Positions 1-6,391 of a stretch of 6,528 bases of DNA are shown piece by piece (within the stretch, counting starts at the first letter, position 1; each line of letters opens with the position of its first letter). This DNA comes from Flavobacterium sp. UBA6195 (GTDB taxonomy: Bacteria; Bacteroidota; Bacteroidia; Flavobacteriales; Flavobacteriaceae). The position numbers were made by a program, and so were the translations under genes. Under the pieces are notes generated by a model. The model had not been told where the DNA came from and did no database searches. It saw only the letters and a list, made by a program, of their open reading frames with translations. Where the stretch lies: contig NZ_DITB01000094.1 of the NCBI RefSeq assembly GCF_002422095.1, positions 1 through 6,528 on the forward strand, given 5' to 3'.

Positions 1-1212
1 ATTATCATGCAATTGTTTTTGCTCAATCAAGCCTATATATTTGAGAAAAAGGATATGGAAGATAAAATCCATTTTGCTTTACAAGATGTAGTAGGTAAAA
101 TTTACAAAGACAATAAAAAGGAATTGCCAATTGGTAATCAAATTAAAAAAGTATCAGAAAATTATTTTATTGTTAATGTTAATGATGTTTTTGAGAATAA
201 CATACTAGAACAATATTTAAAAGTTGAATTTGAAAAAGTTAAGCTCGAATTAGATTATGAATATGCCATTTATGATTGTAGTTCAGATGCTATGGTGTAT
301 GGAAATTATATTTCAGATAATGGAAAAGAACCTTCTAAATTTTGTGCCGAATGTTTTTCAAAAAATACGGATTTAACCTATTATTTTGCAGTTCGATTCC
401 CAAATATCAAACAAACTTATTTTAGAAGTTTATCGCAATATTGGATTTTTACTGGCGTTTTATTCTTGGTTTTAATCATTTATGTATATTCTGTTTTATT
501 GATGTTAAAGCAAAAAAGATACACCGATTTGCAGAAGGATTTCATCAACAATATGACGCATGAATTCAAAACACCTTTGGCTTCCATTTTAATTGCGTCT
601 AATTATGCCAATACTCAAAAGGAAATTATCGACAATCCTAAGCTTTCAAAATACATGCAAATTATTATTAATCAAAGTAACAAGTTGAACCAGCACATCG
701 AGAAAATTCTATATGTAGCGAAGACCGAAAGCAAGCAAATTGAGTTAGAAAAATCGAAAGTGGATCTGAAAGTATTATTAGAGTTAGTTAGAGAAAACAT
801 ATTTTTAAAACATCAAAAAGAAATTAAAATTGAAATTCAATTAGATCAAAATTATAGCATTCAAGCCGATGAATTTCACTTTTATAACCTGATTTATAAT
901 ATTTTGGACAATGCCGTAAAATATTCAGGTAACAATCCAGAAATTTTAATTCAATCTCATGAAAATTCAAAAGGATTGGCTTTAAAATTTACCGATAACG
1001 GTTGTGGAATTCCAGAAAGCGATTTGCCATTTGTTTTTGATAAATTCTATCGTGTAGCAAGGGAAGATAGTAAAGATATAGAAGGTTTTGGAATCGGACT
1101 TTCGTATGTAAAACGCGTTTGCGAATGGCATAAATGGAAAGTCGAAGCTAATAATAATGAAGAAAAAGGAATCACCATAACCATCCAAATAAATAAAAAC
1201 GATTATGAGTAA
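1..1212 (+). CDS. Sensor histidine kinase, membrane-bound, HAMP-less (5' end outside window)
   Basis: This is the sensor half of a two-component system; it autophosphorylates on a histidine and passes the phosphate to the regulator encoded next. The reading frame is open from base 1 (codons for I-I precede the first ATG at 7) and the first residues are hydrophobic, so the first transmembrane helix and the true start probably lie to the left. Counting from the ATG at 7, residues ~15-145 would be the extracytoplasmic sensor region and ~147-167 a transmembrane helix. The DHp domain follows with phospho-acceptor H185 in NNMTHEFKTPL, and no HAMP domain lies between. The ATPase domain shows the N box (NILDNAVKYS, N298/N302), G1 (DNGCGI, from D330), F box (FDKFYR) and G2 (GFGIGLSYV, from G360). 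The sensor region has C91 and a CAEC motif (C113, C116). The gene overlaps the regulator by 8 bases. It resembles RprX-type Bacteroidota kinases in layout; the stimulus is unknown. Confidence 0.93.
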   Translation: MIMQLFLLNQAYIFEKKDMEDKIHFALQDVVGKIYKDNKKELPIGNQIKKVSENYFIVNVNDVFENNILEQYLKVEFEKVKLELDYEYAIYDCSSDAMVYGNYISDNGKEPSKFCAECFSKNTDLTYYFAVRFPNIKQTYFRSLSQYWIFTGVLFLVLIIYVYSVLLMLKQKRYTDLQKDFINNMTHEFKTPLASILIASNYANTQKEIIDNPKLSKYMQIIINQSNKLNQHIEKILYVAKTESKQIELEKSKVDLKVLLELVRENIFLKHQKEIKIEIQLDQNYSIQADEFHFYNLIYNILDNAVKYSGNNPEILIQSHENSKGLALKFTDNGCGIPESDLPFVFDKFYRVAREDSKDIEGFGIGLSYVKRVCEWHKWKVEANNNEEKGITITIQINKNDYE

Positions 1213-1891
1213 AAAGCGCATTTTGTATGTTGAAGACGACGAAACCTTAGCGTTTTTAACTTCCGATAATTTAGAGCAACATTTTGATGTAACGCATTGC
1301 GCCAATGGGAAAGAAGCTTTTCAATTGTTTTGTAAAGAATCTTTTGATTTATGTGTTTTAGATATTATGTTGCCCGATATGGATGGATTTGAAATGGCAA
1401 CTGAAATCAGAAAACGAAATCAAGAAATTCCGATTATTTTCCTTTCAGCAAAAACCATGAAAGACGACCGAATTAAAGGTTTGAAATTGGGTGCCGATGA
1501 TTATTTGGTAAAACCTTATTCGATTGAAGAATTGATTTTAAAAATCGAAATTTTCTTAAATCGAAGTCAGAAATCAACCGATAATTTAAACCAAAAACAA
1601 TATAAGTTTGGAAGTTTTCAATTTGAACCTGAGAATTATTTATTGAAAAATGACAATCAAAGCATAACTTTAACCGAAAGAGAAGCGTCACTTTTAAAAT
1701 TATTTTTAGACAACCCGAATACCGTTCTAAAGCGTGAAAAAATCTTAATAGAATTATGGGGAAGCGATGATTATTTCTTAGGAAGAAGTTTAGATGTATT
1801 TATTTCAAGATTACGAAAAATCATAAAAGAAGAAACCCACGTGAGAATCGAAAACATTCCGCGCGTGGGCTTTAAATTGGTGGTTGAGTAA
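1205..1891 (+). CDS. OmpR/PhoB-family response regulator
   Basis: This cytoplasmic DNA-binding regulator is the evident partner of the kinase just upstream, whose stop codon it overlaps by 8 bases (ATGAGTAA arrangement), implying translational coupling. The 228-residue length is normal for the family. The receiver domain spans ~4-118: acidic pocket D11/D12 in YVEDDE, phospho-acceptor D53 in CVLDIMLPDMDG, S81 in IIFLSAKT, and K103 in DDYLVKPY. The winged-helix output domain spans ~134-228, with the recognition region around RSLDVFISRLRKII (194-207) and the usual wing IPRVGFKL near the end. It ends 3 bases from the stop of the convergent cytochrome gene. It could be an RprY-like regulator, but which genes it controls cannot be told from the sequence. 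Its location beside a heme cluster is suggestive only. Confidence 0.95.
   Translation: MSKKRILYVEDDETLAFLTSDNLEQHFDVTHCANGKEAFQLFCKESFDLCVLDIMLPDMDGFEMATEIRKRNQEIPIIFLSAKTMKDDRIKGLKLGADDYLVKPYSIEELILKIEIFLNRSQKSTDNLNQKQYKFGSFQFEPENYLLKNDNQSITLTEREASLLKLFLDNPNTVLKREKILIELWGSDDYFLGRSLDVFISRLRKIIKEETHVRIENIPRVGFKLVVE
1836..1869 (-). terminator. Possible intrinsic terminator for the cytochrome/hem transcript, inside the response-regulator gene
   Basis: The convergent genes leave only 3 bases between stops, so any terminator must sit within coding sequence. Bases 1836-1841 (CCCACG) pair with 1864-1869 (CGTGGG). The stem can be extended inward by 1843/1862 and by GAAT (1845-1848) with ATTC (1856-1859), leaving a 7-base loop. 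Read on the minus strand, the hairpin lies 26-59 bases past the cytochrome stop and is followed by the T-rich run TTTCTTCTTTT (1835 down to 1825). On the plus strand only a weak CTTTAAATT follows. The same bases encode the conserved C-terminal wing of the regulator, so the pairing may be partly accidental. Confidence 0.33.
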
Positions 1892-1894
1892 CAA

Positions 1895-2308
1895 TTATTC
1901 GAAACTCATCATATATACTTCTAGCGCTTTGCGTTCTTCAGCTGTCATGGCTTTTGTAATAACAAAGTTAGCTTTCATAGTTTCGTATTGTGTTGGGTCA
2001 ACAATCGCTTCACTTTCTTCGTTTATAAAAGAAGCGATACTTGCTCCTTTTTCCTTGTAAATTTTAGCGATATCTTTTATTGCTGGTCCAATTACTTTTG
2101 TATCAGGTTTATGACATGCGGTACACGTTCCTTTTCCTTCGAAAAGTTCTTGCCCTTTTGCTAGTAATGGATCAACTGTAGTTTCTGTTACTACTTCTGT
2201 TTTTTCTTCAACAGGATTTCCGTAGGCATCAGTTTCTTTTTTTTCGCCACAATTCGTTAAAGAAATGGCTAATGTAAAAACAGCAAACGATTTAAAAATA
2301 AGTTTCAT
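1895..2308 (-). CDS. Small monoheme c-type cytochrome lipoprotein
   Basis: The product is a 137-residue electron carrier predicted to be membrane-anchored outside the cytoplasm. Residues 1-19 form a lipoprotein signal peptide ending in the lipobox LTNC, making C20 the lipidated cysteine. A charged, T/E-rich linker follows (21-45), then a class I cytochrome c domain (~46-137). The heme-attachment motif is CTACH (C62, C65, proximal H66). M111 in QYETMKAN is the likely distal ligand, with M121 the less likely alternative. The C-terminal helix (EERKALEVYMMS) is typical of the fold. The gene reads in the same direction as hemB, 69 bases beyond its stop, and its upstream region carries a Crp/Fnr-like palindrome. 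The ATG follows an A-rich ATATCAAA with no Shine-Dalgarno sequence. The redox partner cannot be identified; a terminal oxidase or another respiratory complex is possible. Confidence 0.92.
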   Translation of the reverse strand: MKLIFKSFAVFTLAISLTNCGEKKETDAYGNPVEEKTEVVTETTVDPLLAKGQELFEGKGTCTACHKPDTKVIGPAIKDIAKIYKEKGASIASFINEESEAIVDPTQYETMKANFVITKAMTAEERKALEVYMMSFE

Positions 2309-2361
2309 TTTGATATAATTTAGAAATATCGATAAAATTACAATATCGCTTTCACTTGGTT

Positions 2362-2377
2362 TGTGACAAATGTCACA
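2362..2377 (-). promoter_or_regulatory. Crp/Fnr-type operator upstream of the cytochrome gene
   Basis: TGTGACAAATGTCACA is a perfect inverted repeat with 7-base arms (2362-2368 and 2371-2377) around a 2-base centre. It matches the TGTGA-N6-TCACA pattern recognised by Crp/Fnr-superfamily regulators. It begins at the base following the hemB stop codon and is centred about 61 bases upstream of the cytochrome ATG. A weak Bacteroidota -7-like element, TAATTTTA (minus strand, 2340 to 2333; consensus TAnnTTTG), lies between them with no TTG at the expected -33 distance. If that element is used, the palindrome would be centred roughly 40 bases upstream of transcription start, the position typical of activators at weak promoters. 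The palindrome is seen; the regulator class and activation are inference. Confidence 0.55.
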
Positions 2378-3376
2378 TTACTTTTTATTTAATAAAATGG
2401 CTGCTTCTTTAGCAAAATAAGTGGAAATCAAACTCGCACCCGCTCTTTTGATACACATTAATTGTTCCATCATAATTTTATCATGATCTAACCAACCTCT
2501 TTCCGAAGCAGCTTTAATCATCGCATATTCTCCCGAAACATGGAAAACTGTTACCGGAACATCCACTGCATTTTTCACTTCACGAACGATATCTAAATAA
2601 GCGATTCCAGGTTTTACCATAACCATATCTGCACCTTCTTTTACATCCCAAAGTGCTTCTTTTACTGCTTCGATGCGATTCGCATAATCCATTTGGTAGG
2701 TTTTTTTGTCTTTTGGAACTTCTACATCAGCATCTTTTGGAGCAGAGTCCAAAGCGTCACGAAACGGACCATAAAAAGCAGAAGCATATTTTGCCGAATA
2801 ACTCATAATACCAACATTATGAAATCCCGCAGCATCTAAACCTTGACGTAAACGTAAAACACGACCATCCATCATATCACTAGGAGCCACAAAATCGGCA
2901 CCAGCTTGTGCATGTGAAACCGCCATTTTTACTAAAGCATCATTTGTGGCATCATTTGCTACATCACCTTTTTCAATAATTCCATCGTGACCATAAATCG
3001 AATATGGGTCTAAAGCCACATCAGGCATTACAATCATTTCTGGACAAGCTTCTTTAATAGCACGAATGGCTCTTTGCATCAAACCATTATCGTTCCATGC
3101 TTCTTTTCCAGTATTGTCTTTTAAATCATCGCTAACTTTTACATAGATGTTTACGGCACGAATTCCTAAAGCGAATAATTCTTTCACTTCTTCTACCGTT
3201 AAATCTAAAGTGCGACGGAAAATGCCTGGCATAGAAGAGATTTCCACTTTGGTATTTTCACCTTCCATGATAAACATTGGAAACATAAAATCAGCGGGGC
3301 TTAAACTAGTTTCGCGAACTAAACTTCTTATAGATTCGTTTACTCTTAAACGACGACCTCTGTGTATTGGAAACAT
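2378..3376 (-). CDS. hemB: Delta-aminolevulinic acid dehydratase (porphobilinogen synthase)
   Basis: HemB condenses two molecules of 5-aminolevulinate to porphobilinogen, the first common tetrapyrrole step, in the cytoplasm. The protein is full length (332 residues). The two active-site lysines are K196 in SYSAKYASAFYGPFRDA, and K255 in MVMVKPGIAYLD, the Schiff-base lysine of the family signature. The metal region reads DVALDPYSIYGHDG (119-132): the zinc-binding cysteines of the human/yeast type are replaced by A121, D123 and D131, as in the magnesium-type enzymes of Pseudomonas and plants. The segment before K255 (NRIEAVKEALWDVKEGAD) holds the Arg/Glu cluster associated with the allosteric magnesium site in bacterial enzymes. 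It follows hemF by a 33-base spacer of degenerate repeats and is probably the last heme gene of the operon. The start MFPIHRGRRLR is the normal family N-terminus. Confidence 0.97.
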   Translation of the reverse strand: MFPIHRGRRLRVNESIRSLVRETSLSPADFMFPMFIMEGENTKVEISSMPGIFRRTLDLTVEEVKELFALGIRAVNIYVKVSDDLKDNTGKEAWNDNGLMQRAIRAIKEACPEMIVMPDVALDPYSIYGHDGIIEKGDVANDATNDALVKMAVSHAQAGADFVAPSDMMDGRVLRLRQGLDAAGFHNVGIMSYSAKYASAFYGPFRDALDSAPKDADVEVPKDKKTYQMDYANRIEAVKEALWDVKEGADMVMVKPGIAYLDIVREVKNAVDVPVTVFHVSGEYAMIKAASERGWLDHDKIMMEQLMCIKRAGASLISTYFAKEAAILLNKK

Positions 3377-3381
3377 AATAT

Positions 3382-3402
3382 TTTATGATTTGTGATTGAT
3401 AT
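3382..3402. repeat. Degenerate 7-base repeat in the hemF-hemB spacer
   Basis: The 33-base gap between hemF and hemB contains three consecutive 7-base units on the plus strand: TTTATGA (3382-3388), TTTGTGA (3389-3395) and a more diverged TTGATAT (3396-3402). The first two differ at one position. The phasing resembles the clearer heptamer array between hemD and hemE. On its own this short array would be weak; the parallel with the other spacer is why it is listed. No promoter consensus or hairpin terminator was seen in this spacer. Confidence 0.3.
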
Positions 3403-3409
3403 TGGATAA

Positions 3410-4312
3410 TTATACCCAATCAATTGGTTTTGCTAATATTTTTAATAATTTTTCTTCTTCACTTCCTGTTTCTGGATGATGATCATATACCCATTGCACA
3501 TGGGGTGGTAAACTCATCAAAATACTTTCGATTCTACCGTTCGTTTTTAGTCCAAAAAGAGTGCCTTTATCGTGAACCAAATTGAATTCTACATAACGAC
3601 CACGACGAATTTCTTGCCAAGTTCTTTGAGCATCTGTATAAGGTAAATCTTTTCTTTTTTCTACAATTGGAACATATGCTTGAAGGAATGAATTCCCAAC
3701 TTCTGTTACAAAATTGTACCAATCTTCCATTTTCATGGTGTCGGTTTCTTTCAAATAATCGAAAAACAAACCACCAATTCCACGAGCTTCATTACGGTGT
3801 GCGTTCCAAAAGTATTCGTCACATTTCTTTTTATAGTTCGGATAAAATCCTGGATTATGTTTGTCGCAAGCCGTTTTACAAGTTTGGTGAAAATGTTTTA
3901 CATCTTCCTCAAACAGATAATACGGGGTTAAATCTTGTCCGCCACCAAACCATTGATTGATGATGTTACCGTTTTCATCATACATTTCAAAATAACGCCA
4001 ATTGGCATGAACCGTAGGCACCATTGGGCTTTTCGGATGAATCACCAAACTCAATCCACAAGCAAAGAAATCCGCTTCTCCTACGCCGAACATTTTTTGC
4101 ATCGTATCAGGTAATTTCCCGTGAACAGCAGAGATGTTTACACCGCCTTTTTCAAAAACAGTTCCGTTTTCAATTACGCGAGTGCGACCTCCGCCACCTT
4201 CTGGTCGTTCCCAAATATCTTCACGAAATTTAGTACCACCATCAATATCTTCTAATCCTTTACAGATTTGATCTTGTAGGTTTTGTATGTAGGTGTAGAA
4301 TTTATTTTTCAT
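3410..4312 (-). CDS. hemF: Oxygen-dependent coproporphyrinogen III oxidase
   Basis: HemF oxidatively decarboxylates two propionates of coproporphyrinogen III to give protoporphyrinogen IX, using O2. The 300-residue length matches the family. The family signature LSLVIHPKSPMVPTVHANWR starts at L87. WFGGGQDLTPYY (121-132) carries the conserved D127, and AHRNEARGIGGLFFDYL (171-187) and RRGRYVEFNLVHDKGTLFGL are further hallmark blocks. H92, H102, H142 and H172 have the spacing of the four histidines proposed as metal ligands in E. coli HemF. The ATG lies inside the end of the upstream small membrane-protein gene (11-base overlap, different frame), so translation is probably coupled. Its presence implies heme synthesis under oxic conditions; whether an anaerobic HemN exists elsewhere cannot be judged from this window. 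Confidence 0.97.
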   Translation of the reverse strand: MKNKFYTYIQNLQDQICKGLEDIDGGTKFREDIWERPEGGGGRTRVIENGTVFEKGGVNISAVHGKLPDTMQKMFGVGEADFFACGLSLVIHPKSPMVPTVHANWRYFEMYDENGNIINQWFGGGQDLTPYYLFEEDVKHFHQTCKTACDKHNPGFYPNYKKKCDEYFWNAHRNEARGIGGLFFDYLKETDTMKMEDWYNFVTEVGNSFLQAYVPIVEKRKDLPYTDAQRTWQEIRRGRYVEFNLVHDKGTLFGLKTNGRIESILMSLPPHVQWVYDHHPETGSEEEKLLKILAKPIDWV

Positions 4313-4676
4313 TTTTTACTCTAAACAATTTTAAAAAATATAAGCTTGATATTAGTAAGTGTATTGTAAAAGGAATTGTGAATTCAAAATGTTTTAAATT
4401 TTCAATTTTTACAAAAACAATAACCGCTATAATTAGCAGCAATTGACCTAGAAAACCCAATATTAATCTTTTATTTAAATATAAAATTATTCCTAAAATT
4501 GATAATATCAGAAATAAATTTTCAATTGAAAGCAATATAAACTCATCTGTTAAAGAAAAGATTTGAAGTATCAATAAACCAATTACTAAAAAAAAAGGCA
4601 AACTAACATGTGAAGTTGGAATGCAAATAAAAAGAAATAGTAAAATGGACAAGTATTTCAAATTAACACCATTCAT
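4302..4676 (-). CDS. Small multi-pass membrane protein of unknown function between hemE and hemF
   Basis: I do not recognise this 124-residue protein. It is almost entirely hydrophobic, with likely membrane helices around residues 7-20, 26-42, 48-67, 70-90 and 100-117 (four or five passes), short polar turns (LTDE at 42-45, YLNKR at 66-70, KIENLKHFE at 90-98) and a basic tail FRVKNEK. Histidines are H23, H96 and H106. It does not show the conserved histidine/lysine blocks expected of the HemJ protoporphyrinogen oxidase. It starts 2 bases after the hemE stop and overlaps the hemF start by 11 bases, so it is very likely translated as part of the operon. Hand counts of four 60-base lines give about 17-27% G+C against about 35% in one hemE line; A/T-rich codons for Ile, Leu and Phe partly explain this. 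No signal sequence cleavage site is evident. Confidence 0.8.
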   Translation of the reverse strand: MNGVNLKYLSILLFLFICIPTSHVSLPFFLVIGLLILQIFSLTDEFILLSIENLFLILSILGIILYLNKRLILGFLGQLLLIIAVIVFVKIENLKHFEFTIPFTIHLLISSLYFLKLFRVKNEK

Positions 4677-4678
4677 AA

Positions 4679-5701
4679 TTATTTATACTCTTTCACCGCT
4701 TCCACAAAAGCCTTCGCATGATCCACAGGAATATTTGGTAAAATTCCATGTCCTAAGTTTACTATGTATTTGTCTTTTCCGAATTCGTCAATCATTTCGT
4801 GAACCATTTTTTTGATGGTTGGAATTGGAGATAACAAACGACTTGGATCAAAATTTCCTTGTAATGTGATGTCACCACCCGTTAAATAACGAGCGTTTCT
4901 TGGTGAACAAGTCCAATCTACTCCTAAAGCAGATGCTTTTGATTTTGACATTTCGTTTAAAGCGAACCAACATCCTTTTCCGAAAACGATTACTTCTGTT
5001 TCTTCAGCTAACGCCTCTACGATTTGGTTGATGTATTGCCATGAAAATTCTTGATAATCTACTGGAGAAAGCATGCCTCCCCAAGAATCAAAAATCTGAA
5101 TGGCGTTACAACCTGCTTTTACTTTTTCTTTTAGGTATAAAATCGTAGTATCAGTGATTTTTTGTAATAATAAGTGTGCCGCAACTGGATTTGAAAAGCA
5201 AAATCCTTTTGCGGTATCAAAACTTTTAGAACCTTTTCCTTCAACCGCATAACAGAAAATCGTCCATGGCGAACCAGCGAAACCAATTAATGGCACTTCG
5301 TCATTCAACATTTCTTTGGTTAGTTTTACCGCATCCATTACGTAACCTAAGGTTTCGTGAATATTCGGCACAAAAACTTGATTTACTTGTTCCATTGTGC
5401 GAATTGGATTTGGAATTATCGGACCTAAATTGTCTTTTAGTTCCACGTGAATTCCCATAGCTCTTGGAACCACTAAAATGTCTGAGAATAAAATAGCCGC
5501 ATCTGGTTTTACAATTCGAATGGGTTGCACTGTGATTTCAGCAGCTAATTCTGGCGTTTCGCAACGTGTGAAGAAATCATATTTATCGCGTAAAGCTCTA
5601 AATTCTGGTAAATATCTTCCTGCTTGACGCATCATCCATACAGGTGGACGTTCTACAGTTTCTCCTTTTAATGCTCGTAAAAATAAGTCGTTCTTAATCA
5701 T
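4679..5701 (-). CDS. hemE: Uroporphyrinogen decarboxylase
   Basis: HemE removes the four acetate carboxyls of uroporphyrinogen III to give coproporphyrinogen III, in the cytoplasm. The 340-residue product is full length. The first family signature is RPPVWMMRQAGRYLPEFR (18-35), with substrate-binding R25 and R29. D74 in ILFSDILVVPRAMG is the catalytic/binding aspartate. The second signature is GFAGSPWTIFCYAVEGKGS (140-158), with Y151. FDSWGG (204-209) and NLGHGI (315-320, with H318) complete the active-site set. The start MIKNDLFLRALKGE is the usual N-terminus. It follows hemD by a 29-base spacer built of heptamer repeats and is followed after 2 bases by the small membrane-protein gene. Confidence 0.97.
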   Translation of the reverse strand: MIKNDLFLRALKGETVERPPVWMMRQAGRYLPEFRALRDKYDFFTRCETPELAAEITVQPIRIVKPDAAILFSDILVVPRAMGIHVELKDNLGPIIPNPIRTMEQVNQVFVPNIHETLGYVMDAVKLTKEMLNDEVPLIGFAGSPWTIFCYAVEGKGSKSFDTAKGFCFSNPVAAHLLLQKITDTTILYLKEKVKAGCNAIQIFDSWGGMLSPVDYQEFSWQYINQIVEALAEETEVIVFGKGCWFALNEMSKSKASALGVDWTCSPRNARYLTGGDITLQGNFDPSRLLSPIPTIKKMVHEMIDEFGKDKYIVNLGHGILPNIPVDHAKAFVEAVKEYK

Positions 5702-5703
5702 TT

Positions 5704-5738
5704 TTTATGCTTTATGCTTTAAGCAATTGGCTATAAGC
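5704..5738. repeat. Phased 7-base repeat array spanning the hemD-hemE spacer
   Basis: Five consecutive 7-base units run through this spacer on the plus strand: TTTATGC (5704-5710), TTTATGC (5711-5717), TTTAAGC (5718-5724), AATTGGC (5725-5731) and TATAAGC (5732-5738). Each ends in GC, and the first three differ at no more than one position. The last unit enters the hemD stop and final codons. Read on the coding strand the units start with GC and end just before the A-run preceding the hemE ATG. No promoter consensus or stable hairpin was seen, so this looks like repeat-derived spacer sequence rather than a control site. Confidence 0.55.
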
Positions 5739-6390
5739 GTTTATAATAATGTATTACTTCGTTAATTACATTTTCAACAGTGGGTTGTGATGCAATTACT
5801 ATGTTTTTTGTTTTATTTTCTAATGCTTTTGCTGTGGTGGTTCCAATGCAAAAACACGTTTTATTTTCTAATGTGTTCTTTTCTAAAAAGCTGTTGACTC
5901 CAGACGGACTGTAAAACAAAACGCCATCAAATGTTTCTTTGATTTGGTGTGGTTTCAGTTTGGTTTCATATACGACAATTTCGTTATATGCGATTTTATT
6001 TTGCTGAAAAAAAGCAGGAATTGTATTTCTTCTGATATTTCCGCAAAAGAAAGTAAACGAATTCGTTTTATATTTTGATTCGATTATTTGGATTAATTCT
6101 TCCGCATAATCGGCACTTTCAATAACGGTGAATTCTTTCTTTTCAAGGAAACTTCGGGTTTTACTTCCCACACACAAACACGAAATGGAATGAACGTTTT
6201 TTATGTCCGATTTTAAAACACTTTTTACCGCTTCTTTACTTGTAAATATTAAGTAATCGTTGAGTTGAGGTATTTCAAAATCAATAGATTTAGTTTGAAT
6301 AAAATTCTTTTCTACAAGTTCAATTTTAGCATCAGAAAGTTTGTTTTTTAATGCTTTTGAAAGTTTTTTTGTAGAGAGAATTCGGGTCAT
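5731..6390 (-). CDS. hemD: Uroporphyrinogen-III synthase
   Basis: HemD cyclises hydroxymethylbilane with inversion of ring D to form uroporphyrinogen III. The sequence family is poorly conserved, but the 219-residue protein shows the expected two-lobed pattern. Lobe-1 elements are FTSKEAV (49-55) and CVGSKT (73-78). FCGNIRR (115-121) and VVYETKL (139-145) come next. FYSPSGVNSF (159-168), CIGTTTAKAL (181-190) and ASQPTVENVI (200-209) form the most diagnostic C-terminal blocks. The gene stands directly before hemE, its pathway successor, and its ATG lies 1 base after the stop of the upstream partial gene. The stop codon is TAG, whereas the neighbouring genes use TAA. No uroporphyrinogen-methyltransferase fusion is present. 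Confidence 0.93.
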   Translation of the reverse strand: MTRILSTKKLSKALKNKLSDAKIELVEKNFIQTKSIDFEIPQLNDYLIFTSKEAVKSVLKSDIKNVHSISCLCVGSKTRSFLEKKEFTVIESADYAEELIQIIESKYKTNSFTFFCGNIRRNTIPAFFQQNKIAYNEIVVYETKLKPHQIKETFDGVLFYSPSGVNSFLEKNTLENKTCFCIGTTTAKALENKTKNIVIASQPTVENVINEVIHYYKRL

Positions 6391-6391
6391 T

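Noticed and set aside
7..9. ATG as the true start of the histidine kinase
   Set aside because: The frame is open to base 1 with two further hydrophobic codons, and the kinase would lack its first membrane helix if it began here; the gene is treated as cut by the window edge.
982..1305. 107-codon open frame on the minus strand across the kinase/regulator junction
   Set aside because: It is antisense to two well-recognised genes, has low-complexity Phe/Ile/Ser-rich translation and no recognisable domain; a shadow frame.
2325..2348. Direct repeat AATATCG (2325-2331 and 2342-2348) upstream of the cytochrome gene
   Set aside because: Two 7-base A+T-rich copies are weak evidence; no third copy or known operator pattern supports it.
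2362..2377. Palindrome after hemB read as a terminator
   Set aside because: Seven-base arms around a 2-base centre cannot form a normal hairpin loop without losing pairs, and no T-run follows on the minus strand; an operator explains it better.
3147..3395. Plus-strand open frame opposite the hemB start
   Set aside because: Antisense to conserved HemB sequence with no recognisable protein features; the same applies to the plus-strand frames opposite hemF and hemE.
3416..3427. Inverted repeat CCAAT-CA-ATTGG at the end of hemF
   Set aside because: Short A+T-rich arms with a 2-base centre inside coding sequence, with no adjacent promoter or T-run; expected by chance in this composition.
4302..4676. 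The small membrane protein as HemJ, the membrane protoporphyrinogen oxidase
   Set aside because: Size and helix count are tempting and the pathway step is otherwise missing here, but the conserved histidine/lysine-containing blocks of HemJ are not visible.
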